Of a DNA stretch of 64,000 nucleotides, positions 37,201-45,421 are shown in pieces. Below the pieces are notes generated by a model, which made no database searches, was not told the origin of the DNA, and saw only the letters and a program-made list of their open reading frames with translations. The stretch covers positions 186,001 to 250,000 of the forward strand of contig NZ_MTBC01000004.1 of the NCBI RefSeq assembly GCF_002072105.2. The letters are read 5' to 3'. A program made the translations under genes and the position numbers. The DNA comes from Croceivirga radicis (GTDB lineage Bacteria > Bacteroidota > Bacteroidia > Flavobacteriales > Flavobacteriaceae). Every line of letters starts with the position of its first letter. Within the stretch, counting starts at the first letter, position 1.

Positions 37201-37425
37201 TTTCCAAGTTAATAAACGATATCTAAAAATATTACCTATAAAATTGATGACAAAAAACACCATTATGGCCTCAAACCAAGTAGCATTATATATGTAGATT
37301 CTTGCCGTTTCCGTACTGTACATACTCTCTACAAATGTGCCTATACCCATTGCCGCAGCAAATAGTATAAATAACAGAGCCATTAATCTAGTAGAAAAGA
37401 GCGTTTGTTTTAAAGTATCTAACAT
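34237..37425 (-). CDS. Fused ResB-CcsA cytochrome c assembly protein
   Basis: 1062 residues. The N-terminal half has ResB/CcsB-like membrane helices and a large periplasmic domain. The C-terminal half is a CcsA heme-handling module with the tryptophan-rich WWD-type motif WGRYWGWDPKETWALI near the end, and GHAPWSDAYESILY before it. System II cytochrome c maturation uses CcsB and CcsA to export heme and ligate it to CXXCH motifs; the fusion is known in Bacteroidota and epsilonproteobacteria. An internal signal-like segment (about 470-490, ending PTFAQQ) precedes a periplasmic loop between the modules. Confidence 0.85.
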   Translation of the reverse strand: MLDTLKQTLFSTRLMALLFILFAAAMGIGTFVESMYSTETARIYIYNATWFEAIMVFFVINFIGNIFRYRLLTWKKWPVLILHLSWILIIVGAFVTRYISFEGMMPIREGESENVFYSDKTYLTAFVDGDINGETKRKILEDDILVTPEGKRSSLPWKGDFNGTPFTISYAGFIDGAKKGLVPDPNGKNYLKIVEAGDGQRHEHYLEDGKIASIHNVLFALNKETNGAINIFFDGDNYSLKAPFEGDFMRMADQFKGAVAKDSLQQLQLRSLYNMAGMQFVIPEPMVKGSYGVVALPENEITKESQDALILDVTVNGETVKKKILGGKGSVPFTDKFMVGGLGFMLKYGSKEHTLPFNVKLNDFIAEKYPGTVNSYKSFMSKVTIEDERPFDYDIYMNHILDHQGYRFFQSSFMPDEKGTVLSVNHDQWGTWITYIGYFLLYLGLMGIMFFGKSRFRDLTASLEKLSKKRKGMATLILLLMAGPTFAQQGESHEGHNQLPTAAQVDSVIAATTVTEEHADKFGALVIQDEGGRMKPLHTFTSELLRKLSGKDKYNGLNSDQVFISMMLNPSAWYNVEFINLGEIQNDSIREIIGVPSTQKRVKATDFFDATGMYKLRPYLEEATSTTNPNKFQKDFTKAHERFGLLNTALSGQILKIFPLLNDENNKWISTIEFRSGQHQVQDSLYANFMQNSVPYYLNSVQAAIKTGDYSTADRLLDAFKQNQENHGSEVLPSDEKIKTEILYNKLDIFNRLYKYYALIGILYFLVLIFRIFKEREIWKAASYLFKGVLIIFFLWHTAGLVLRWYISGHAPWSDAYESILYVSWATMGMGLLLGTRKSELTLASSAFVTSMLLWIAHQSWVDPAIANLVPVLDSYWLMIHVAVIVGSYGPLTVGMILGVTAMILILLTTKKNYKRMEHNLKELTVINELSLTVGLVMLTIGNFLGGQWANESWGRYWGWDPKETWALISIMIYAFVLHMRLVPGLRGKWIFNFFSVIAFASIMMTYFGVNFYLVGLHSYASGDQVITPSFVWYSVLGVFILGGLSYYKHKKFYSKNTATVS

Positions 37426-37448
37426 ATTCTGGTTTGTTCTTTGGCTTG

Positions 37449-37456
37449 CAAAAATA
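37449..37456 (-). promoter_or_regulatory. Candidate -7 element for the cytochrome c assembly gene
   Basis: Minus-strand TATTTTTG fits TAnnTTTG, 24 bases upstream of the ATG at 37425. No good -33 TTG accompanies it. Confidence 0.35.
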
Positions 37457-37540
37457 CGGTGTTTTACTCATTATATTTGAGCGTGTTTAGCATAAAATAA
37501 CCCGGAACATGTGTTAACATATGTTATAATGTTGCCATAT

Positions 37541-37548
37541 TATATTTG
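37541..37548 (+). promoter_or_regulatory. Candidate -7 element for the DUF2520-kdsC-maf operon
   Basis: TATATTTG lies 11 bases before the ATG at 37560 and is a perfect TAnnTTTG match. It implies a very short leader. The -33 position has no TTG. Confidence 0.45.
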
Positions 37549-37559
37549 TAATTTTGAAC

Positions 37560-38318
37560 ATGCTTTCTGTAATTCTACTCGGCACAGGTAATGTTGCCCA
37601 ACACCTATATAATGCATTAGCAGCACTGGACACTGTTAATCTTAAGCAAGTTTATGGAAGAAACACCGAGGCTCTATCCTATTTTAAAAATATAGCGGTA
37701 ACCAATAAGCCAGACCATATTTTAAATGCAGATGTCTATTTAATAGCCGTGAACGATGATACCATTAAAGCGGTAAGCCAATTGTTGCTAAAAAAAAATG
37801 GTATCGTTGCCCATACTTCAGGTGCTGCGCCTTTAGCTCATATTAAGACAAGTAATAGCGGTGTTTTCTATCCTTTGCAAAGCTTTACAAAGGGTAAAAG
37901 AGTAGACTTTTCTACTATTCCGTTTTGTATTGAAGGTAGTAATAACAAAACAGAAGCAACTCTTTTAGAACTGGCCAGAAAACTTTCTAGTAAAGTTTAT
38001 ACAATCTCTTCTGATCAGAGAAAAACTATACACTTGGCGGCCGTTCTGGCAAATAATTTTAGTAATCATTTATTTACGATAGCCAGTTCTATCTGCCAAG
38101 AAAACAAAGTGCCATTTGCTATTTTGCATCCTTTGATTACAGAGACCGTAGAAAAAATTAAACACATTGGTCCAAGAGAGGCGCAAACGGGACCCGCTAA
38201 AAGAAAAGATGTATTAACTATGCAATCTCACATGGATCAGCTAGAAAACCCCTTGCACAAGAAAATATACCAATTATTAAGCGAGAGTATTATACATACC
38301 TATGAAGAAAAATTATAA
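37560..38318 (+). CDS. Rossmann-fold DUF2520 oxidoreductase-like protein
   Basis: 252 residues from ATG 37560 (an in-frame TTG at 37554 is weaker). The N-terminal nucleotide-binding motif LLGTGNVAQHL precedes HTSGAAPL and FYPLQSFTKG, then a C-terminal DUF2520 helical domain with HLAAVLANNFSNHL. It resembles ProC/6-phosphogluconate dehydrogenase-like enzymes, but the substrate is unknown. It overlaps the KdsC-like gene by 17 bp and heads a five-gene rightward cluster. Confidence 0.82.
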   Translation: MLSVILLGTGNVAQHLYNALAALDTVNLKQVYGRNTEALSYFKNIAVTNKPDHILNADVYLIAVNDDTIKAVSQLLLKKNGIVAHTSGAAPLAHIKTSNSGVFYPLQSFTKGKRVDFSTIPFCIEGSNNKTEATLLELARKLSSKVYTISSDQRKTIHLAAVLANNFSNHLFTIASSICQENKVPFAILHPLITETVEKIKHIGPREAQTGPAKRKDVLTMQSHMDQLENPLHKKIYQLLSESIIHTYEEKL

Positions 38319-38829
38319 AGAATACCTTAAGGATATTACCACATTTGTTTTTGATGTAGACGGGGTACTTACAGATGGTACCGTAACCATTACTACCTCT
38401 GGAGAACTATTACGTAAAATGAACGTAAAAGACGGGTTGGCTTTAAAAACAGCTGTAAATAAAGGGTACCATATTTGTATCATCACCGGTGGTACCAATG
38501 CAGGGGTTAAGGAAAGATTACAAGGTCTTGGCATAACCACATTTTATATGGGTGCCCACCATAAAGAGGAACCTATGGAGGAGTTTATGGAGGTATATGG
38601 ATTAAAAAAAGAAAACATCTTATACATGGGAGACGATTTACCGGATATTCCGCCCATGAAAATGGTACAGTTGGCAACCTGCCCACAAGATGCAGTGGCA
38701 GAAGTAAAAGCCATTTGCGATTATGTTTCGCATAAAAATGGTGGTGAAGGTTGCGCCAGGGATATAATAGAACAAGTATTAAAAGTTAGGGGAGATTGGA
38801 ATTTAAATTTTAGTGCGGAGAATGATTAA
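38302..38829 (+). CDS. KdsC-like HAD phosphatase (KDO-8-phosphate phosphatase)
   Basis: 175 residues, C0-type HAD enzyme without a cap. Motif I is DVDGVLTDG (18-26), motif II lies in IITGGTN, motif IV is GDDLPDIPPM. The family forms tetramers and makes KDO for lipopolysaccharide, though some members act on related sugars. It overlaps both neighbours (17 bp and 8 bp), so expression is coupled to the DUF2520 gene and maf. Confidence 0.85.
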   Translation: MKKNYKEYLKDITTFVFDVDGVLTDGTVTITTSGELLRKMNVKDGLALKTAVNKGYHICIITGGTNAGVKERLQGLGITTFYMGAHHKEEPMEEFMEVYGLKKENILYMGDDLPDIPPMKMVQLATCPQDAVAEVKAICDYVSHKNGGEGCARDIIEQVLKVRGDWNLNFSAEND

Positions 38830-39418
38830 AAATCCATTAGTAGAAAAACTAGAGAACAAAACAATAATTCTTGCCTCTGGTTCCCCCAGGCGTAAAAAAT
38901 TTCTAGAAGAACTTGGTATTCCTTTTCGTATTTCTATAAAATCAGTTGAAGAAGTTTACCCAGAACATCTAGAGGGTGCCGCTATTGCAGATTACCTAGC
39001 CCAATTAAAAGCCACCCCTTTTACCAACTTGGCACAAAATGAAATTCTGCTCACTTCGGACACGGTAGTGTGGTGCAATGGCAGGTCTTTGGCAAAAGCT
39101 GGGAATAAGAAAGAAGCTATTGCAATGTTAGAAAAATTATCTGGCCAATGGCATAGTGTAATTACTTCCGTTTGTTTTACAACCATCCAAAAACAAATAA
39201 CTGTACATGCAAATACGGAGGTTAAATTAAAAAAATTGACCCCAGAAGAGATTAGTTTCTATGTAGAACAATACACACCATTTGACAAAGCTGGTGCCTA
39301 TGGCATTCAAGAATGGATTGGTGCTATTGGCATAGAAGAAATTAAAGGCAGTTATAACAATGTGGTAGGGTTACCCACCCATCTAGTTTATAAAACGTTA
39401 ATGGATATGGTAGAATAA
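38822..39418 (+). CDS. Maf-like nucleoside triphosphate pyrophosphatase
   Basis: 198 residues from ATG 38822 (a GTG three codons earlier is less likely). The Maf signature is ILASGSPRRKKFLEEL, followed by the general-base region LTSDTVVW and YGIQEWIGAIGIE. Maf proteins hydrolyse dTTP/UTP or modified nucleotides and so clean the nucleotide pool. The gene overlaps the KdsC-like gene by 8 bp. Confidence 0.87.
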   Translation: MIKNPLVEKLENKTIILASGSPRRKKFLEELGIPFRISIKSVEEVYPEHLEGAAIADYLAQLKATPFTNLAQNEILLTSDTVVWCNGRSLAKAGNKKEAIAMLEKLSGQWHSVITSVCFTTIQKQITVHANTEVKLKKLTPEEISFYVEQYTPFDKAGAYGIQEWIGAIGIEEIKGSYNNVVGLPTHLVYKTLMDMVE

Positions 39419-39455
39419 GTACCTTCCCATTACTTTTGTTTATAAAATACAGCCT

Positions 39456-40400
39456 ATGAAAATCTTGAACATACTAAAAAAAGGCACTACCGTATTCATT
39501 GGATTATGCTTAATTCAATGTTCGGAAGAAAAAAAAGCGGTCCATACAATAGACACTACTTTACAAGCAGAAAAAAAGGAATTGCCGCCTAAACAACCGC
39601 TTTCTAAAGATTTTAAAGCCTATTGGTATGCTGGTGATGCAGAAATTACCAGTTATAGGCTTGAGCAGGCTAGGTATGGTGAAATTAGGGAGGGTAATGC
39701 TGTCCTAATTTACGTAACAGAGCCTTTTTTAGAAGGCAAACAAGTAAAGGCAGATAATAGAAATCCAGATAATATTCCAGTTTTAAAACTAAATGCCACT
39801 AAAAACTATTTAACGGGAATTTACCCCTACTCTATTATGAGCAGTACGTTTTACCCTGTGTACAACAATCAACATGCATTAAAAAGCAGTTTTTCTGCAC
39901 AAGAATGGTGCGGGCAAGTCTATGCACAATTAAACAACAGAGCTGATTTTGAAGTAATAAGCCATAGTTATTTTGAAAGCGAAGCAGACCAACAACTGGT
40001 TTTACCTAAGACACATTTAGAAAACGAAATTTGGAATATTATTAGAATAAATCCTGAAAGTCTACCCTTGGGAAATATAGAAATATTACCCTCTTTAGAA
40101 TACTTTAGGTTAAAACACAAAGAGGTAAAAGCGATGCAAGCAAAAGCTACATTAGATAACCAAGGTGAGGTAAGTATTTATACCATAAAGTACATTGATA
40201 ATGAACGGGAACTAAGCATAAGTTTTAACACTGAATTTCCCTATGAAATTAATGGATGGGAAGAAACTTTTATTAGTGGTTTTGGTAAAAACGCAAGCAA
40301 AATGACATCCAAGGCTACCCAAATAAGAAAATTAAAAACCCCGTATTGGAAACAAAATTCCAATAGCTATACAAGCTTAAGAGACAGTCTAGGTCTATGA
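39456..40400 (+). CDS. Lipoprotein of unknown function
   Basis: 314 residues. The lipoprotein signal ends LIQC, with C22 as the lipid-modified residue. The mature part is a mixed alpha/beta domain with KAYWYAGDAEITSYRLEQ and YWKQNSNSYTSLRD near the end. No enzyme motif is recognised. It lies 37 bp after maf, and its stop overlaps the start of the MscS gene (ATGA), so it is probably in the same operon. Confidence 0.68.
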   Translation: MKILNILKKGTTVFIGLCLIQCSEEKKAVHTIDTTLQAEKKELPPKQPLSKDFKAYWYAGDAEITSYRLEQARYGEIREGNAVLIYVTEPFLEGKQVKADNRNPDNIPVLKLNATKNYLTGIYPYSIMSSTFYPVYNNQHALKSSFSAQEWCGQVYAQLNNRADFEVISHSYFESEADQQLVLPKTHLENEIWNIIRINPESLPLGNIEILPSLEYFRLKHKEVKAMQAKATLDNQGEVSIYTIKYIDNERELSISFNTEFPYEINGWEETFISGFGKNASKMTSKATQIRKLKTPYWKQNSNSYTSLRDSLGL

Positions 40401-40951
40401 TAAATCTTGAAACAATCATTTCAACGTATAAAAACGAGCTATTTGGCTCGTTTGTAGCCCTATTATTATTTGGCATCATTAGATTTTTAACCTTAAAAAC
40501 CGTAAAGCGGATTGGTTTAATCAGTGATATTAACCAAATGCGTACCCGTTTGGTAATGCGGTACGTTAGCTTTGGTCTATTTATTATTTTAATGGTTGCC
40601 TTAATATTAATTTGGGGTGTTAATTTTAAAGAAGTCGGCTTCTTAATTTCATCCGCTTTTGCGGTGTTGGGTGTTGCCTTATTTGCCAACTGGTCTATTC
40701 TTAGCAATGTTACCGCCGGTATAATTTTGTTTTTTTATTTCCCTTATAAAATAGGAGACCGTATACGAATACAGGATAAAGATTTTCCAGAAGAAGCCAT
40801 TATTGCAGATATACAAGCTTTTAGTATGATTCTTATAAAGGAAGATACGGGAGAATTACTTACCTACCCCAATAATTTAATCCTTCAAAAAGGCGTGGTT
40901 TTAATACAGAAACAAGTTGCCACAGATGAAGACCTAGAACAGCACTTTTAG
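40397..40951 (+). CDS. Small mechanosensitive channel (MscS-like)
   Basis: 184 residues. Three membrane helices (about 17-34, 52-72, 78-105) end in the pore-helix region FAVLGVALFANWSILSNVTAG, then a beta domain with FYFPYKIGDRIRI and TYPNNLILQKGV. This is the MscS core without the C-terminal vestibule, so it is shorter than the 280-residue E. coli protein. It would release solutes on osmotic downshift. Translation is coupled to the preceding lipoprotein by a 4-bp overlap. Confidence 0.82.
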   Translation: MINLETIISTYKNELFGSFVALLLFGIIRFLTLKTVKRIGLISDINQMRTRLVMRYVSFGLFIILMVALILIWGVNFKEVGFLISSAFAVLGVALFANWSILSNVTAGIILFFYFPYKIGDRIRIQDKDFPEEAIIADIQAFSMILIKEDTGELLTYPNNLILQKGVVLIQKQVATDEDLEQHF

Positions 40952-41025
40952 TTGTTAAAGAAACTCTAAAAGCATAATCCCTGCCTCGTATGTCCCTATA
41001 TTTGAAGTTAACAAACCAACCCAAA

Positions 41026-43536
41026 ATGCAATTATACAAGCTATTATTCTGCTGTTTGGTATTGTCTACAATTACACTTAAGGCACAGCAGCCCAAAAAG
41101 TTATCTTCATCTGAAATACATAACGAAATTCAAAAGCTTAATTTTCTAGGTAATGTACTCTTTGTTGCCGCGCATCCAGATGATGAAAATACTAGATTAA
41201 TTTCCTATTTAGCTAATGAAGTAAAAGCCCACACCACCTATTTATCCATCACCAGAGGAGATGGGGGGCAAAACCTTATAGGAACCGAGTTTAAAGAATT
41301 GCTGGGCGTATTACGTACCCAAGAATTGTTAGCGGCTAGAAATGTAGACGGTGGCTATCAACGTTTTACAAGGGCGGTAGATTTTGGTTTTTCTAAACAT
41401 CCAGACGAAACTTTTGATATCTGGAACAAAGAAGAAGTATTGGGAGACGTAGTTTGGACTATTAGAAAATTAAGACCAGATGTAATTATAAACCGTTTTG
41501 ACCATAGAACACCTGGTTCTACACACGGTCACCATACCGGATCGGCTATGTTAAGTGTAGAGGCCTTTGACCTTGCCAAAGACGAAACTAAATACCCAGA
41601 GCAACTACGCTATACCCAACCATGGACACCAAAACGATTATTTTTCAATACATCTTGGTGGTTTTACGGATCTAGGGAAAAATTTGAAGAAGCCGATAAA
41701 AGCAATCTTATTGGAATGGATATTGGCGTATTTTATCCTGAGTTAGGACTCAGCAATAATGAAATAGCTGCTGCTTCTCGTAGTCAACACCTTTGCCAAG
41801 GTTTTGGGCAAATGGGTTCTAGAGGTTCAGAAACGGAATATGTTGAATTTTTGAAAGGTTCAAAACCTAAGAACAATAATGACATTTTTGAAGGAATCAA
41901 TACCACATGGACAAGGGTTAAAGGCGGCAAAGCAATAGGTGAGATTTTAAATAAAATAGAAGCAGATTTTAATTTTACCAACCCTAGTGTACATATCCCA
42001 GAACTTTTACAGGCGTATAAATTACTACAAAATGTGGAAGACGCATTTTGGAGAGAACGCAAGCTTAAAGAATTAGAAAATGTAATCTTGGCCTGTTCTG
42101 GCATTTACCTAGAAGCGGGTACACAGCAAGGTTCTGCTAGCCCGGGTAGTACGGTAAAAGTTTATCTAGAAGCTGTTAACAGAAGTTCAATTAATGCAAA
42201 GTTGAATGCAATTTCCGTAAACCAAAATTTGGCTAATCTAAACACCAGTGTTTCGCTAGATAATAATCAGAAAAAAACCTTTGAAATAGAGGTTTCCTTA
42301 CCTAATAATTCTAAATATACCGCACCATATTGGTTACTTAGCAAGGGCAGCCTTGGTATGTATAAGGTTAACGACCAAGAATTAATTGGTAAGCCGGAAA
42401 CACCAACCGCCTTAAAAGCCTACTTTGATCTATCTATTAATGGTACAGATTTAACCATTGAAAAACCAGTAGTATATCATTTTTCTAAACCGGATAAAGG
42501 AGAGCAATACGAACCCTTTGTAGTCTTGCCTGTTGCTACGGCATCTTTTAAAGATGAAGTTATTTTATTTGCTGATAAAAATCCCCAAGAAGTTACCGTA
42601 TTTATCAAAGCTGGTAAAGACAATCTAAATGGTACTATCGCTTTGAATGCGCCTAAAGGTTGGCTCGTTAGTGCGGCTCAAGACTTTACAATTTCGCAAA
42701 AGGGTGAAGCTGTTAGTCTGCAATTCACGGTAACGCCTACCATAAATGAAAGTGTTGGAGAATTAACTCCTGTTCTTACCGCAAGTGGCCAAACCTATAA
42801 TCAAAGCCTAACAGAAATAGACTACGACCATATTCCAAAGCAATCGGTTTTACTACCGGCTCAAAGTAAGGTTGTACGCTTAGATATTAAAAAAGAAGGC
42901 GAAAATATAGGTTATATAGTGGGCGCTGGAGACAACGTACCGCAAAGTCTTACTCAAATAGGGTATAACGTGAATATCCTAGCTTTGGAAAATATTGAAA
43001 ATGCTTCAGACTTGGCACAGTTTGATGGTATTGTAATGGGCATACGTGCATACAATGTTCTAAACGACCTTAAATTTAAACAGGGAATTTTACTAGAATA
43101 TGTGGCCAATGGTGGTACTATGATCGTTCAATATAACACTGCTAATAGATGGGCTTCTCAATTTGAAAATATTGCCCCCTACCCCATAACCATATCTAGG
43201 GACCGTGTTACAGATGAAAATGCAGCGGTTCGATTTTTAAATCCAGAACATCCCGTCCTCAACAAACCAAATAAAATTCTGCAAGCAGATTTTAATAATT
43301 GGATACAAGAAAGAGGACTTTATTTTCCAAACGAATGGAGCAAAGAATTTACTCCTATTTTGGGCATGAATGATACTGGGGAAGCACTTACCCAAGGCAG
43401 CCTTTTGGTTGCTAAATATGGTAAGGGCTACTATGTTTATACTGGATTAAGCTTTTTTAGGGAATTACCTGCTGGGGTACCAGGCGCTTATAAGTTGTTT
43501 GCTAATATGCTATCTTTAGGCAAAGGTAAGGAGTAA
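41026..43536 (+). CDS. Secreted PIG-L family deacetylase with C-terminal extensions
   Basis: 836 residues from ATG 41026, which starts a clean signal peptide (MQLYKLLFCCLVL...LKAQQ). An ATG at 40990 would add twelve polar residues before it and is rejected. The PIG-L domain (about 35-280) has AAHPDDENTRL and HGHHTG. Beta-rich regions follow (about 360-600). The C-terminal part (about 620-830) has an alpha/beta fold like ThuA/GATase-1 proteins (YIVGAGDNVPQSL, FDGIVMGIRAYN). It probably deacetylates an N-acetyl sugar outside the cytoplasm. It leads into the symporter unit one base later. Confidence 0.83.
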   Translation: MQLYKLLFCCLVLSTITLKAQQPKKLSSSEIHNEIQKLNFLGNVLFVAAHPDDENTRLISYLANEVKAHTTYLSITRGDGGQNLIGTEFKELLGVLRTQELLAARNVDGGYQRFTRAVDFGFSKHPDETFDIWNKEEVLGDVVWTIRKLRPDVIINRFDHRTPGSTHGHHTGSAMLSVEAFDLAKDETKYPEQLRYTQPWTPKRLFFNTSWWFYGSREKFEEADKSNLIGMDIGVFYPELGLSNNEIAAASRSQHLCQGFGQMGSRGSETEYVEFLKGSKPKNNNDIFEGINTTWTRVKGGKAIGEILNKIEADFNFTNPSVHIPELLQAYKLLQNVEDAFWRERKLKELENVILACSGIYLEAGTQQGSASPGSTVKVYLEAVNRSSINAKLNAISVNQNLANLNTSVSLDNNQKKTFEIEVSLPNNSKYTAPYWLLSKGSLGMYKVNDQELIGKPETPTALKAYFDLSINGTDLTIEKPVVYHFSKPDKGEQYEPFVVLPVATASFKDEVILFADKNPQEVTVFIKAGKDNLNGTIALNAPKGWLVSAAQDFTISQKGEAVSLQFTVTPTINESVGELTPVLTASGQTYNQSLTEIDYDHIPKQSVLLPAQSKVVRLDIKKEGENIGYIVGAGDNVPQSLTQIGYNVNILALENIENASDLAQFDGIVMGIRAYNVLNDLKFKQGILLEYVANGGTMIVQYNTANRWASQFENIAPYPITISRDRVTDENAAVRFLNPEHPVLNKPNKILQADFNNWIQERGLYFPNEWSKEFTPILGMNDTGEALTQGSLLVAKYGKGYYVYTGLSFFRELPAGVPGAYKLFANMLSLGKGKE

Positions 43537-43537
43537 G

Positions 43538-43657
43538 ATGAAAGAGCATCCAAAACAAAAGAATACATACGTTTGGAAAAAAGAGTATACGCTTGTACTG
43601 GTACTTAACATAGTCTATATTTTATACTTTGTGTATTTAATGAACGCAAACAACTAA
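43538..43657 (+). CDS. 39-residue single-pass membrane protein before the symporter
   Basis: The ATG is one base after the TAA of the deacetylase and the stop is three bases before the symporter ATG. The peptide has a basic N-terminus (MKEHPKQKNTYVWKKEY) and one hydrophobic helix (TLVLVLNIVYILYFVYLM), so the Lys-rich end would face the cytoplasm. The tight packing on both sides argues for a real, translated gene. By position and form it resembles the small partner subunits found beside some Na+/solute symporters, but this is inference. Confidence 0.7.
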   Translation: MKEHPKQKNTYVWKKEYTLVLVLNIVYILYFVYLMNANN

Positions 43658-43660
43658 TTG

Positions 43661-45370
43661 ATGGAATTATTAGATTGGCTAGTTCTTGCTACTACCCTAC
43701 TCTTTATTGTTGGCTTTGGTATTTATAAAACACGTAATAGTAATGATGTAGAAGATTACGTAAAAGGTGGCAAAGACACTAAATGGTGGACAATTGGTTT
43801 GTCTGTAATGGCTACCCAAGCAAGTGCTATTACCTTTTTATCCACGCCTGGCCAAGCTTTTCATGATGGTATGGGCTTTGTTCAATTCTATTTTGGTTTA
43901 CCCATGGCCATGATTGTAATCTGTATGGTTTTTATTCCTATCTATCATAGGTTAAAAGTTTATACGGCCTATGAAATGTTAGAAAATAGATTTGATTTAA
44001 AAACTAGAACATTAACCGCTATCTTATTCTTGATACAACGTGGTCTCGCCGCTGGTATAACCATTTTTGCTCCTTCTATTATCCTATCTGCCGTACTGGG
44101 TTGGGACCTTAGTACGCTAAACATTATTATTGGTATTCTTGTTATTCTTTATACGGTATCTGGTGGTACCAAAGCAGTGAATATTACCCAAAAACAACAA
44201 ATGTTTGTTATAATGGTAGGTATGTTTTTTGCGTTCTTTTTTATTTTAGGAAGCCTACCGGCAGACGTAACTTTTAGCGAAGCACTAAAAATTGCTGGGG
44301 CCAATGATAAATTGAATATTCTAAATTTTGAATTAGACACGCAAAACAGATACACCTTTTGGAGTGGTATCACAGGAGGTTTTTTCTTAATGCTGGCATA
44401 TTTTGGTACCGATCAAAGTCAGGTGCAGCGCTATCTATCAGGTAAAAGTGTTAGGGAGAGCCAGTTGGGTTTAATATTCAATGCACTGTTAAAAATACCA
44501 ATGCAGTTTTTTATTCTCTTGGTAGGTGTAATGGTCTTTGTATTTTACCAATACAATGCCGCACCCTTACATTTTAATCCAGCTGCCAAGATGGCCATTG
44601 AGGCCTCTAGTTTAGCTTCGGATTTTAATGCTTTAGAAGCGGAACATCGTGATACGGAAACCGATAAACGTACGGCGCAAAATGCCTTTGTTAGCGCACT
44701 TAAATTAAAAGATTATGACGCAATTGAACAAGCTAAAATCAATTTAAGGGCAGTTAACCAGCACGAGGAACAGAACAGGGCGGCCGCAAGAATTCTTATT
44801 GAAGAAGCAGATCCTACTGTAGAAACCAATGATAAGGATTATGTATTTATTCACTTTATCCTTAATAATTTACCAAGGGGATTCATAGGTCTACTTTTGG
44901 CCGTAATCTTATCTGCGGCAATGTCTTCTACGGCTTCGGAATTAAATGCCTTAGGAACCATTAGTGCATTAGACCTTTATAAACGAAATAAAACACAGCC
45001 GATTTCTGCCAAACAAGAAGTTAAGGCCACCAAAATTTTCACCTTAGTTTGGGGTATCGTGGCTATTCTCATAGCAAATATTGCCAGCCTTTTTGATAAT
45101 TTAATACAGCTGGTTAATATTATTGGCTCTATTTTTTATGGCAACGTTTTGGGGATTTTCTTGCTAGCGTTTTTTATAAAATTTGTAAAAGGAAACGCCG
45201 TTTTTATGGCGGCCATAATTACCCAAATTATTGTTATTGTAGGCTGGTACCAGAATTGGATGTCTTATTTATGGCTTAATGCTTTTGGGTGTGCTTTGGT
45301 TATTTTATTTGCACTACTATTAGAGACCTTAGATCGTGTCTTAAAAAACAATAATCCAATACGGATATAA
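43661..45370 (+). CDS. Sodium:solute symporter family protein
   Basis: 569 residues from ATG 43661; the TTG one codon before is not needed. About thirteen membrane helices of the LeuT-like SSS fold are present, with the helix-1 region LSVMATQASAITFLSTPGQ and the GTDQSQVQRYLSGK motif. A long soluble, charged, coiled-coil-like insert (about 302-392) separates later helices, an unusual extra over textbook family members. The substrate is unknown; a product of the upstream deacetylase is one guess. A strong terminator follows. Confidence 0.85.
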   Translation: MELLDWLVLATTLLFIVGFGIYKTRNSNDVEDYVKGGKDTKWWTIGLSVMATQASAITFLSTPGQAFHDGMGFVQFYFGLPMAMIVICMVFIPIYHRLKVYTAYEMLENRFDLKTRTLTAILFLIQRGLAAGITIFAPSIILSAVLGWDLSTLNIIIGILVILYTVSGGTKAVNITQKQQMFVIMVGMFFAFFFILGSLPADVTFSEALKIAGANDKLNILNFELDTQNRYTFWSGITGGFFLMLAYFGTDQSQVQRYLSGKSVRESQLGLIFNALLKIPMQFFILLVGVMVFVFYQYNAAPLHFNPAAKMAIEASSLASDFNALEAEHRDTETDKRTAQNAFVSALKLKDYDAIEQAKINLRAVNQHEEQNRAAARILIEEADPTVETNDKDYVFIHFILNNLPRGFIGLLLAVILSAAMSSTASELNALGTISALDLYKRNKTQPISAKQEVKATKIFTLVWGIVAILIANIASLFDNLIQLVNIIGSIFYGNVLGIFLLAFFIKFVKGNAVFMAAIITQIIVIVGWYQNWMSYLWLNAFGCALVILFALLLETLDRVLKNNNPIRI

Positions 45371-45373
45371 AAA

Positions 45374-45403
45374 AACCCCGAATCTATTCGGGGTTAATTT
45401 TTC
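45374..45403. terminator. Bidirectional terminator after the symporter
   Basis: AACCCCGAA-TCTA-TTCGGGGTT, with A-run before and T-run after, serves both the symporter (plus) and the DUF2911 gene (minus). Confidence 0.87.
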
Positions 45404-45421
45404 TTTGGGTTTCATAGAAAT

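Noticed and set aside
40990-41025. Upstream start for the PIG-L deacetylase
   Set aside because: The twelve added residues are polar and precede a complete signal peptide at 41026.
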